Below are positions 9,429-19,900 of a stretch of 64,000 bases of DNA, piece by piece. Position numbers and translations under genes: made by a program. The number at the start of each line of letters is the position of its first letter. Position 1 is the stretch's first letter. The notes below the pieces were generated by a model. That model saw only the letters and a program-made list of their open reading frames with translations. It searched no databases and was not told where the DNA came from. Source of the stretch: Rebecca billardiae RCC1528 (lineage: Eukaryota; Haptophyta); the NCBI GenBank assembly GCA_965240325.2, contig OZ251240.1:1178001-1242000 (forward strand), in the 5' to 3' direction.

Positions 9429-12095
9429 TCACTTGTGCGAGATGCGCGCGTTCGCGCCCGCCGCGCTGGCGGGTGCGTTGCCGCCGTCCGTGCGCGTGCC
9501 GAGCGCGGCGGCGTCCGGCGCGGGCTTGGGCGGCGCGCCCGTCTCAAGCTCGCTCTCAGCGACGCCGCCGTCGTCCGCCACCTGTGCGAGCACCTGGTGG
9601 ACGAACGCCGCGTCCTCGCCGAGCCGCGCGGCGCGGAACGTCGAGTGCGGCGCGTACAGCCCCTTCTTGCGCATGATCGAGTACGCCTCGGGGTTCGCGA
9701 CGATCGTCGCGAGCAGCCCGAGCCGGAGGTCGGCGGCCATCGACTCGAGTCTGGGCTCATATAAGACGTCGGCGAGCGTGCGCGCGATCGCGTCGACGAG
9801 CAGCGCTCGCGCCAGCCGCTCGGGGCGCTCCCGCTTGCGCCGCTGCCGCGCGAGCCAGTCGCGCGCCTTCTCCTGCACGTGCGCGGCCGCGACGTTCTCG
9901 GTCGCCACCTGCGTCCGCCCGATCCGCAGGATCCGCAGCAGCACATACGCGCGCATGCGCAGCGTGGGTCGTCCGGAGCGCGCGCCAGCCGGGGTCCCCT
10001 CCGCGCGCTCGCGCTCGAGCGCGCTCGCCGCGCGCGCCGTCGCCTCGAGGTACTTGTCGAGCAGCACGGCGATCACCACGTTGCTCATCACGATCGTCGA
10101 GATGAACGTGTACGCGACGAAGAAGAGCTTCGGCGCGTAGTCGGGCACGCTGTGCGCGGCGGAGGCAGTGTCCCCGTAGATTTCGGCCTCGTGCCGAGCG
10201 TCCTCCGCAGCCGCGGACACCTGCCGCGCCATCCCGGACCAGTTGTCGCCGGTCATCGCCTGCCACAGCGTGAACATCGACTTTGCAAAGTTGCCGAACA
10301 GCTGCGGCGCCATCCCGCCGAAGAAGTCCACGGCGATCACGGCGAAGATCGCCATGAGTAATCCGAGCACTACAAACGTGTTGGCGACGCCGGGCATCGA
10401 CGCGAGCGCACCCTCGATAATGACCTGCGAATGGCGGGCGGGCGGGGCGGCGTCGAGGCGCGCGCAGTGCATGGGGTCAGGGTGCGCGCGCGCCGCGCCA
10501 ACGCCGCGCGCCGCCACCGGGCCCGCGCGCGCGCGCGAGAGAGAGGCAGCTGGCTCGAGCCGGCCTGCGCGCGCGCGTGCCGCGCGCCGCCGCGGCGCGC
10601 GCGCCGCGCGCCGCTGCGGTCGCGCCGCGCGCCGCTGCGCTGCACACACCCGAAGCGACTGCACGCGCTTGAAGAGGCGGAAGACGCGGAAGGCGCGGAA
10701 GAGGCGCAGCACGCCCACGCCGGGCAGCCCGCTCGCCTTCTGCGCGACCCACGAGATCGTCACGATGATCACGTCGAACACATTCTGCATGGCGTGGCGC
10801 CGCGCGGCGGCGACGGCAGGGGTGTCGTCACGACCAGTAGGTGAGTGGGCGTGCGCGCGCGCGGCGCCGCGCGGCGCGGCGCGTTGAGCGGCGGCGCGTG
10901 GCGCGGCGCGCGGCGCGCGCGGGTGCGCGCGCGCACGCACCCACGGCGAGCGCCAGAACGCCCTGAACCAGTGCGCGTACGCGTTGAGCGCAAGCTCGGT
11001 GGTGAAGGCGATGTTGAACGCTAACTCCGTTCTCCAGAACGCTTCGAAGAGCGCCGTGCCCGGCTGCGGCCGCAGCTGCGCCTCGAGGGCGGAGGCGATG
11101 AAGTTGCCGAAGATGAGGAGGGCGACGGTGACCTGCGCCTCGGGCGTCGCGTACGCCAGCCGCGCCGCCTGCTGGTACGGCGCGGGCGGCAGCTTCGCCC
11201 ACGCCGCGAGCGCGCGGCCAGACGCAGTGCGCGCGCCGCGCCCGGCGGCGCGAAGGCCCTCAGCCGCCAGCTCGACCGAGTTGCGCCGGCGCATCGCGGC
11301 GGAGCGGGCGGCGCGGCGCCGGCTGCCAGAGTGCTCGATGTCGTGCATCGAGCCCGCCCGCTCGCGCCCGCCCGCGGACGCGCGCTCGCCCGGGCCGTTC
11401 CACGTCCAGAGCGTTTGGTCGATGCGCATGCGCTCGTGTGCGATCTTGGCCGTGCGCTGGATGCGGCGCGTCGCGGCGATGGCGGCGTCGGAGAGGCTGC
11501 TGCGCCGGCGCACGGGCGGCGTGTCGCGCTCGAACTGCCGCGCCGCGCGGCTCGCGCGCATCATCTCCACCACGCGCGCGCGCATCACGTCGGCCGCCGA
11601 CGGCGCCGCCTCGACCTCCTCTGGGCCAGGGTCATCCGTTTCGACGTCCGAGTTGGGCTCGGTGATGCGGCCGAAGCTGAGGTCGTCGCCGAGCTCGGCG
11701 ATGTCGCCGTCGGACAGGTCGTCCGTCACGCCCTCGGCCAGATCGTTCGCGGAGCGCCGCGTCGACCGCCTCGAGCCGATGCCCGAGCGATCGACCGGCG
11801 TGGTCGTTCCGTTCGACCGACCGCCGCGCACGCGCGCGAGCACGCCCTCGGCGCTGCCGCGCGGCGTGTGCAGGCCGACGGGGATCTCTCCCTCGCCACG
11901 CGAGTGCCGCCGGGCCGCCATCACCACCGCCGCCATGCTGCCGCCGAGCTCCCGCGCCCGCGCGCGTGGAGCGCGTGCGCTGGGGCGCCCTAGATCTGGC
12001 GCAGGGCCGGATCGCTCGTGATGCCCCGCGTGTGTCCTTGGCTGGTCACTTGGTGACCGCACCCGCACGGCAAACATCACTACAGAAATGCTCAT
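9429..12095 (-). CDS. Single-domain (6-TM) voltage-gated cation channel, EukCat/NaVEuk-like
   Basis: Exons (coding strand): 12095-10941, 10784-10650, 10424-9429. Both introns (10940-10785, 156 bp; 10649-10425, 225 bp) are multiples of three without stops, so the unspliced frame stays open. Splicing restores SPW-NVFDVIIV (S3) and QSLR-VIIEGAL (S4-S5). S1 and S2 follow a long low-complexity N-terminus. S4 is RLFRAFRVFRLFKRVQSLR with arginine/lysine at every third position. The pore is TLWQAMTGDNWSGM, and S6 is followed by a charged C-terminal tail. One repeat only, so a homotetramer is expected. The Asp in TGDNW takes the selectivity-filter position of the Glu/Asp ring in Ca2+/Na+ channels. Plasma-membrane or ciliary excitability is inferred. 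The start may instead be the Met at 11936. Shares a 303-bp divergent upstream region with the SelD gene. Confidence 0.82.
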   Translation of the reverse strand: MSISVVMFAVRVRSPSDQPRTHAGHHERSGPAPDLGRPSARAPRARARELGGSMAAVVMAARRHSRGEGEIPVGLHTPRGSAEGVLARVRGGRSNGTTTPVDRSGIGSRRSTRRSANDLAEGVTDDLSDGDIAELGDDLSFGRITEPNSDVETDDPGPEEVEAAPSAADVMRARVVEMMRASRAARQFERDTPPVRRRSSLSDAAIAATRRIQRTAKIAHERMRIDQTLWTWNGPGERASAGGRERAGSMHDIEHSGSRRRAARSAAMRRRNSVELAAEGLRAAGRGARTASGRALAAWAKLPPAPYQQAARLAYATPEAQVTVALLIFGNFIASALEAQLRPQPGTALFEAFWRTELAFNIAFTTELALNAYAHWFRAFWRSPWVRARAHPRAPRAAPRAAAQRAAPRGAARAHAHSPTGRDDTPAVAAARRHAMQNVFDVIIVTISWVAQKASGLPGVGVLRLFRAFRVFRLFKRVQSLRVCAAQRRAARPQRRAARAPRRRAARARAGRLEPAASLSRARAGPVAARGVGAARAHPDPMHCARLDAAPPARHSQVIIEGALASMPGVANTFVVLGLLMAIFAVIAVDFFGGMAPQLFGNFAKSMFTLWQAMTGDNWSGMARQVSAAAEDARHEAEIYGDTASAAHSVPDYAPKLFFVAYTFISTIVMSNVVIAVLLDKYLEATARAASALERERAEGTPAGARSGRPTLRMRAYVLLRILRIGRTQVATENVAAAHVQEKARDWLARQRRKRERPERLARALLVDAIARTLADVLYEPRLESMAADLRLGLLATIVANPEAYSIMRKKGLYAPHSTFRAARLGEDAAFVHQVLAQVADDGGVAESELETGAPPKPAPDAAALGTRTDGGNAPASAAGANARISHK

Positions 12096-12398
12096 AGATT
12101 CCCCTGCAAGATGCGATCGAGCTTGTTATGATAACCCAAGTTTACCCGGCGGCGCTCATCACTCTCTGTCCGGAGGGATGGCGCACCCGGACCGGCTTGC
12201 TCGCGAGGGCCTCGCCGGCCTCGCCGTCTCCCCCGGCGACGCTTTCGCCCGGTCGCGCTCGCACGCACGACGACGACGCCCATCCTCGCCGCGGCGCTCG
12301 CGGTAGCCGCCGGCCTCCCGTCGGCGGCGTGCCTGCTCCCACGCGCGCCACTCCCTCGACGCCCCGCCGCCCTGCGGCCCCTCGGCCCCGCGGTCCGG
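12096..12398. promoter_or_regulatory. Divergent promoter region between the channel and NDH-SelD genes
   Basis: 303 bp between two opposing start codons must hold both promoters. No clear TATA box or Inr could be assigned. Confidence 0.4.
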
Positions 12399-15300
12399 AT
12401 GGCGTCGCATTCGAGCGGCGCGAGTGATGTGAGCGATGCCGAGGGCGACGCGCGCGGCGCCGCGGCGCGCGCGCGGCCGTCGTGGCTGCCGTCGCCCGCG
12501 TACGTGGTGCGCCGCGCGGCGCTGGAGCTCGGCATCGTGCTCCTCTTCTTCAAGCACGCCGTGCTCAGCATGCCCGCGCAGGCGCCCGCGCCGCCGCGCT
12601 GGCTCGGCTGGCTCTCGGAGCTGTGGGTCGTGTTGAGGCTGGAGCGCGCGCGCCGCATCGACGTCCTCGACGCAGGCGGCGAGGAGGCGCTCGCGCGCGA
12701 GCCAGAGCGGCTGTTCCGCAAGCCGCTGCCCCACCTCAAGCAGCTCTCCCAGCTCCGCGCGCTCCTCCGCCCCGGCGGCCGCGCGCGCGGCGCCGGCGCT
12801 GTCGATGGCTCGATGGGCGGCGGCGGCGGCGGCGGCGGCATGGCGGATGCAGAGGTGCCCATCCTGCGCGAGCTCGTGCTGATCGGCGGCGGGCACGCGC
12901 ACGTGCACGTGCTGCGCATGTGGGGCATGCGCCCGCTCCCCGGCGTGCGCCTCACGCTCGTCTCGCGCGACGTCGAAAGCCCCTACTCCGGCATGCTGCC
13001 TGGGCACGTTGCGGGTGCGCGCGTGCGCGGCCGCGCGGCCGCGCGGCCGCAGTGAGTGGACCGGCGTGCGCGGCGGCGGCACGCGTGCGCGTGCGCGTGC
13101 TGGCGCGTGCGCGCGCTCGCGCCGTGTCAGGGCGCGCAGAGCAGCGCGGGGCCGCGGGCCCGGCCCGCTCACCCGCTCCTCACGCCCCACCTAACCCTAC
13201 CCTACCCCCGCCCGGCACGGCTGGCTGCCTCCGCGCCTGCACCGCCGGCGCCGCGCCGCGCGCGGCCCACGCCCCGTGCAATACAATAAACCTGCGCTCC
13301 TTGTGAAATGCACAGGCCAGTACACACGCGACGAGTGCCACATCGACGTTGTCAAGCTGGGCGCGTTTGCTGGCGCACGCTTTGTGCACGCGGAGGCGAC
13401 GGGCGTGGACGTGGCCGCGCGCCGCGTGCACCTGTCGGGCGGGCGGCCGCCGCTGCGGTACGACGTGCTCTCGATCAACATCGGGTGCACGCCGCGGCTG
13501 CTCGGCGCGGAGTCCGGCTACGATCGGCTGCAGCGCGAGGCCGCCGCCGCCGCGGCGCGCGGCGGCGCGCCGCCGGCCGGCGGCGGCGGCGATGGCGCGC
13601 CGGGTGCGGGCGGCGGCGCCTCGCCCGCGGCTGAGGCGGGCGGCGGTGCCGCGGCGGCGCCGCCCGACGACGGCGTGACGCCGGTCAAGCCGATCGACGG
13701 CTTCGGCCGCCGGTGGGACGCGCTGGTCGAGCGTGTCGTCGCGGGCGCGCAGCGGCGCGCCGGCGCGGCCGTTGCTCGGCGCGGCGCGCCGTCGCCCGCG
13801 CGCATCGCCATCGTTGGAGGCGGCGGCGGCGGCGTCGAGCTCGCGCTCGCCGTGCGCGCGCGGCTGCACGCGGAGCTGGAGTCCGCCGGCGTCGTCCGCC
13901 CCGCCGACGCGGTGCGCGTGTGCCTCGTCTCGCGCTCCGCGCAGCTCATGCCCTCGCACTCGCCGGCCGTGCGCGCCGTGATCACGCGCGCGCTCGCAGC
14001 GCGCTCCATTGAGGTTCGTACCGGCTGTGACGTGACGGCGATCGAGATCGAGCCCGCGGCGGCGGGCGCGGGCGGCGGCGCGGCGCGGCGCGTGCTCGTG
14101 TGCGCGGACGGCACGCGCGTGCCGTACGACGACGCCGTGTGGTGCACGCAGGGCGCGCCGCAGGCGTGGCTCGCCGCCTCCGGCCTCGCGCGCGACGCCG
14201 ACGGATTTTTGTCTGTCGACCAATTCCTCCGCGTGTCAGGCCGTGCGGACGTGTTCGCCGCGGGCGACTGCGCGTCGGTGCTGGGGCACCCGCGGCCGAA
14301 GGCGGGGGTCTTCGCCGTGCGGATGGGGATGCCGCTCGCGCACAACCTGCGCGCCGCGCTCGAGGGCGCGCCGCTCACGCCGTACACACCCCAGAGCTCC
14401 TTCCTCGGCCTCGTGGGAACGGGCGATGGTGACTGCGTCGCGTCGCGCGGCGAGCTGGCGCTGCAGGGCCCGTGGCTGTGGCAGCTGAAGGACTGGATCG
14501 ACCGGAAGTGGATGTGGGACTACACGGCGGGGCTGCCGAGCATGGAGGCGATGGGCGCGCGCCTCGACCCGCACCACGCCGCCGGCGCGCGCGCCGCGCC
14601 CAGCGCCGCGCAGCGCGTCGCGGCAACTTCCGGTGCTGAGGCGGTGGAGCTCTTAGCGAAGGCACCGATGCGGTGCGGCGGGTGCGGCGCCAAGGTGGGC
14701 TCGACGGTGCTCGGCCGCGCGATGGCGCGGATCGACGCGCCCACGCGGCCGGAGCTGCTCGTGGGCACGGACGCGCCGGACGACTGCGCGGTCATCCAGG
14801 TGAGCGCTCTGCAGGCCGCGCGCCCGCCGCGCCCGCTGCCGGCCGTTCGCGTCGGCGCGCCGCGTTCGCGCGCTCGGCGCCGCCAGCCGCCGCCAGCCCG
14901 CTCCCGCCGCTGCGCGCGTGCGCTCCGCCGCTCACGGCGGTGCGCGGCGCGCGGGCCTCGCAGGAGGACGACGGCTCGGTCAGCGTGCACTCCGTCGACT
15001 ACTTCCGCGCCTTCATCGACGACCCGTTTCTTCTCGGGCGAGTCGCGGCGGTTCACGCGCTCTCGGATGTGCACGCGATGGGCGCGGAGCCAGTGCTCGC
15101 GCTCGCGACGGTGACGCTGCCGCTGGCGGTGGAGGCGGTGGCGGAGGAGGACCTGGTGCAGCTCATGGCGGGCGCGTGCGCCGCGCTCGAGGAGGACGGC
15201 TGCGCGCTCGGCGGCGGGCACACGTGCGAGGTGCGCGCGCGCGCGGTCCAGCCTGCGCGGAGGGAGCAAGCGGAGCGCGCGTGCGCGCACTCGCGCGCGC

Positions 15301-16480
15301 GTGCGCGCGCGTCGCGGCGGCGCGCGCCTACCCACCGCCGCGCGCCGCCGAGCCGAGCGGGCCGGCCGCCTCACCCGGCGGTCCGCCCGCCCACCGTGCC
15401 CGCTCACCCGCGCGCTTCCACCCGCGCCGCCCACCCGTGCCCGCGCCGTGTGCCCGCGGCCTGTGCCCGCGCCGCCGGCCGCGCCGCCGGCCGCGCCGCC
15501 GGCCGCGCCGCCGGCCGCGCGCTGCGTGGCCGCCCCCGTGTGTGCACGCAGGGCAAGGAGATGGGCGTGGGCTTCACCGTGACCGGCCGCGCGCTCTCGC
15601 CCGTCACCCTGCTCCGGAAGGCGGGGATGCGCTCGACCCAGGCGCTCATCCTGACCAAACCGCTCGGCACGGGCGTTCTCTTTGCCGCGCACATGCGACA
15701 CCGCGCACGCGGCCGCTGGGTAAGTGGCGCACTGCATCAGATGATCTCATCCAACGGCCGCGCCGCTTCGGTGCTGCTGCGGCACGAGGCGTCGGCGTGC
15801 ACGGACGTGACGGGCTTCGGGCTGTGCGGCCACCTGCTCGAGCTGTGCCGCGCGTCCAACGTCGGAGCCACAATCCAGCTCGACGCCGTCCCGATGCTAG
15901 ACGGTGTGCGCGGCGCGCGGCGCGCGGCGCGCGGCGCGCGGCGTGCGGCGCGCGGCGCGCGGCGCGCGGCGGACCGGCCGCCTCTCAGGGCATCGTGAGG
16001 GCGCGCGGCCGCGGCAGTCTCGCGCACGCAGTCGGGCAGTGCGCAGACGGCGCGGTCGCCTCTCAGGCGCGAGGCCACGCCGCCCCGACCGCCGTGGCCG
16101 CGCGCCGTCACGCGCCGTCTCGCGCGCGCTCTCACGATCGTCCCTGCGATCGCGCGCGCGCCCGCCCGCCTCTCCCGCGCGCCGTCCGCGCGCGCGCGCC
16201 AGGCGCGGTCGAGTGCGTGCGCGAGGGCATCTTCTCCTCGCTCGCGCCGGCCAACATGCGGCTGCGGCGCGGGCTGGCGAGCGCGCGCACGTCCGAGCCC
16301 GCGTTCGCGCTGCTCTTCGACCCGCAGACGGCGGGCGGGCTGCTTGCCTCCGTGCCGCGCGCGCAGGCGGAGCAGTGCGTCGCAGAGCTGCGCGCGGCGG
16401 GGTACGCGCACGCCGCCGTCATCGGCGAGGTCGAGCCGAGCCCGGGCGACGACGACACGGCGCGCGTCCTGTGCGAGTGA
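12399..16480 (+). CDS. selD: NADH-dehydrogenase-like flavoprotein fused to selenide, water dikinase (selenophosphate synthetase)
   Basis: Five exons: 12399-13014, 13316-14799, 14964-15230, 15552-15903, 16203-16480. They give an in-phase product of 998 residues; all introns are GT-AG, 164-321 bp and very GC-rich. Residues about 150-640 are an FAD/pyridine-nucleotide oxidoreductase: [13 protein letters not shown] motif, [13 protein letters not shown] and YTRDECHID, a second nucleotide-binding GGGGGGVE, and FAAGDCAS. Residues 657-998 are SelD. The catalytic loop [11 protein letters not shown] keeps the essential Cys (C662) and Lys (K665) of the E. coli C17/K20 pair; then come [37 protein letters not shown] and DPQTAGGLL. 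SelD makes selenophosphate from selenide and ATP for selenocysteine synthesis. The fused flavoprotein may supply reduced selenium or act on a related redox step (inference). This fusion is known in bacteria and algae. It fits the selenoprotein GPx at 58365-58835. Confidence 0.93.
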
Positions 16481-16997
16481 TGGATCAGTTGATGCAAGGC
16501 GAGCGTGACCCAGACCGCGCCGCGTGTCCGGGCTCCTTCCTCACGTTGATGTCGGAGCTTGGATGACCGATGACAGCGTGTCAGGCAACAGCACAGAACA
16601 TATGAGCGCTGCACATTGTGCGCAGTGATCCATCATGGCAGCAGCAGTGGGCAGTCGTGGTCATCACTCAGCAGTGGTCATATGCGCTCTTCGCGTCGGC
16701 TCACGCGGACGGAGGTCGTCGCGGACTCTGTATGTCTGCACCACGTATATTAATCCGTATATACGATACGCTGTCGACTGCTCCGAGTTGCACCGACAGC
16801 ACCGACGTGCGCGCCACCAGCACCGTGATCGCGATGGGCCCACGCGGGCGTCAGTCGTCAGCCGTCGTCTCGATCGAAGTAACTAGTCGGCGTGTGCAGT
16901 GACCCCGGAGGCGCGAGCGACGCGCCCCCGGGCACATGATCGATAATAATCGTCGTCATCAATATGATGAATGATGCGGCGCCGACGATATGACGCC
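16481..16997. other. Convergent intergenic region
   Basis: 517 bp between the 3' ends of the SelD (+) and giant TIR (-) genes. No coding or structural signal seen. Confidence 0.5.
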
Positions 16998-19900
16998 TCA
17001 CTCATAGTCGACGTCATCCGCCATCTGCGACGCCGAGACTGACGGCGGCGGCGGCGGCTGCGAATGAGGTGCCAGCTGCTGGCGACTACGGCTCCTTTCT
17101 GTCGCCCGCCGCTGCACCCAGCTCCCCCGTCGGCTGCCACCGCTCGCAGACGATGCCGACCAGGCGGTGCGCAAGCCGCCGACGAGGCTCCGGGAAGAAG
17201 AGCGGCGCCGACCACCCGTGCTGCTCCTCACAAGGAGCTGCTCAAGAAGCTGTACCAGCTCGGCCGCGCTCACCGCCTCGTGCCGGCCGCCACGAAGCGC
17301 AATCGCCATCGGTCCGAACACGCGTTGGTCCATCTCGGCCGTGCGGAGTGACTGCGCGTGATGAGGGTGGTGCACAGGCGCAGTCGTGTCCAATCACGTC
17401 AGTGCGAGAGCTCGGCGCGGGCGCCCGCGTGATTGAGGCGCTGGCAGGGAGGAGGGGGCGAGGCAACCTCCGAGCCGGAGCGATCGCACAGGGGTGCCGC
17501 GCCCGGGCTGGCATGCGCGGCGCGCTGCGCGGGCGCACACCTGAGGCGCCGACCATCGGATTGCGCGGAAGTCGGAGCTCTCCTCGCTCGCTGGGTCATC
17601 CAGTAACATCGTGACGACTCTGCCAGGCGAGAAGCCAGCGCCGTCCTCGAGCGCGCTCGTGAGGCTCCGCTCAAGGGCGCGGTCGCGCACCCACGTCACG
17701 AGAAATCGATCGGCGTGGGCCGCAGCTGCTGGGCCGGCGTCAGCGCCCTCCTCGGCGGTCGAGCCAGCGCCGCGTGCGCCGCTGGCCTCGCGATGGTCCC
17801 AGCTGGTGCGCGGCAGGGGGGTGAGCAGGCTGAGGTCGGCACCGAGGCCGTCGGTGATCTCTGCGAGGGGGTACACCCGACCTGCCTGCAGTGGCTCTCC
17901 CTGTGCGCGGTACGAGCGAGCGCGGTCGTGCGCAGGGGCGCGCACACGACGAGCAGCAGGGCGCGCCCAAATGAGCTGAGGTCTCGCACGGGCAGGGGTC
18001 TCACGTGGCGCTGCTGTCGTCTTGGACTCGTGGGCAGCGTGCGGGTGGCGGCGCTCATGGACGCGCACACCTGATGCGGGCCGCCACCCTCTGCGGCAGC
18101 TGGCAGAGCGAACACCCGCAGCGAGTCAACGTCGACTGCGGCGCTCTGAACCATCGCACCGCGCTCGGCTGGAGCAATGCCGGCCGCGGCGACGCCCGGC
18201 GCGTCCGCTGCCCCCGGAGGCTGGGGCGCGTCGTCGCTCGCGTCAGCAGCGAGCGCGCGCACGGCAGCGACACTCGGCAGGATGACCCCGAACCCAAACG
18301 TGTCTGCCTGCAGCAGCAGCAGCAGCAGGGGCCGCTGGGCACGCCCGCCAGCGGCGGGAGTCTCGGGGGCGGCATCTGCGCCGCAGTCGACGCTCGACGC
18401 AGCCTCGTCAGCGCGGTGCTCGCCCGCAGGCGCGCCCGCAGCGTGCGGCGCCAGCAGGGCAGAGCGCCCGCCACTGCCGAGTCGAATGACGACGCGGCCG
18501 TCCTCCGCGCCTGCGCCGCCCACGCCGCTGCGTAGCGCGCGCACGGCGAGCAGCTTGTGGGCGCGCAGCAGGCTGGCCCACGGCGCGCCTGCGGCGATCT
18601 CCGGCGGCGCGCTTGGGTCCGGCCGCCGCTCGAGGCCCAGCCGCACAGTCAGCTGCGCGGTGGCACTCGCGGCGGCCGGCGGCGCGCCTGCCTCCACCAC
18701 ACCGGCGTCCTCCGCGGCACCGACGACTGCCGCGCTGCGCATGGCGCGTGGCCCGCGCCGCCGCCCACCGCCCGCCTCGGCCTCAGCGGGCGAGGGCGGC
18801 GGCGGCACGAGCACGCCCGCTGCGCGCAGCCTGTCGCACATCTCGAGCAGCGTCAGCTCGAGGTAGCGTCTCTCGCGGTACCAGGGTATGGGCGGGAGGG
18901 CCAGGAGCGCGGAGCCCGCCGAGCCGCCGCCCGCGGGCGCAAGCGCGCGCGCGCGCGCGAGCGGGTCGCCGAAGAGCGCGGGCGCAAGCGCTGCGCAGCG
19001 CTCGTCACCGCAGCGTTCGCACTCGGCGCGCAGCGCGGCGACCGCCGCGCCGCCGTGCAGCCTGGACGCCTCGCAGACCACAACGAACGGCTTGTTCGCC
19101 TCGAACGTGGCGAGCAGCTCACGTCGGCAGTTGAAGCTCGAGAAGAAGCCGGACGAGACGAAGAAGACGACGGCCGCGGACTCGGCGACAAGGCGCTCGA
19201 GGCTGCCAATGTCCGTCAGGTCATCCACGTCCAGGAACGTGCGCAGCTCAGGCCCGACCGCCTCTGCCAGCTTGGCCTTCACTGCGCGCGCCTGGTCCTG
19301 CCCAGTCCGCCACACCTGCGTGGCGGCGCGCGGCGGCGGCAGCGAGAATAAGGGCGAGGGCGGGTGGGGAGGCGAGGCGCTTGGCTGAGCAGGGAGCAGA
19401 GGCGGCGGCCGCCCGTCCACGTGCGCGCGAGAGCGGGGCAGGCGCGCGTGGCGGGGCGCGTACATGCGAGACAAACACGTGGTAGCGGTGCTGGCGGTGC
19501 TTTGCGCGCCCGAGGGGGGCAGCTGTCACGCGCTCGCCGGTGCGCACGTCACGCAGCACGCGCTGCGCGCGCTCGAGCCTCAGCTCGGTGATAAGCAGCG
19601 GCGCGCCCGCGCCGAGCACGAGCCCAAACGCCAGGCAGAGGAACAGCCCGAGCGGCTCCTCGAGCGGGTTTGTCTCCCAGCCGTGCAGCGCCTGCACCTG
19701 CGTCGAGAGGTGCGCCACCAGCGCGCCGATCAGCGTGAAGGCGAGGGCGACGTGCGCGAGCAGCGAGGCCAGATGGGGCGCCGCGCCCTCGAGCGGGCGC
19801 ACGTGCGAGACGAGGAGCGCGTAGCACGTCTGCACGCCGATGGCGAAGAGCAGCTGCGCGACGACGACATACGACTCAGACGCGCTCGCGCTCGCTGGCC

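Noticed and set aside
10425-10649. Arg/Ala-rich segment as part of the channel protein
   Set aside because: It would split the S4-S5 linker; GT-AG boundaries fit and removing it restores the family sequence QSLR-VIIEG.
13056-13289. Open frames within the first SelD intron
   Set aside because: Low-complexity GC repeat translation lying between two exons that join in phase to a conserved motif.
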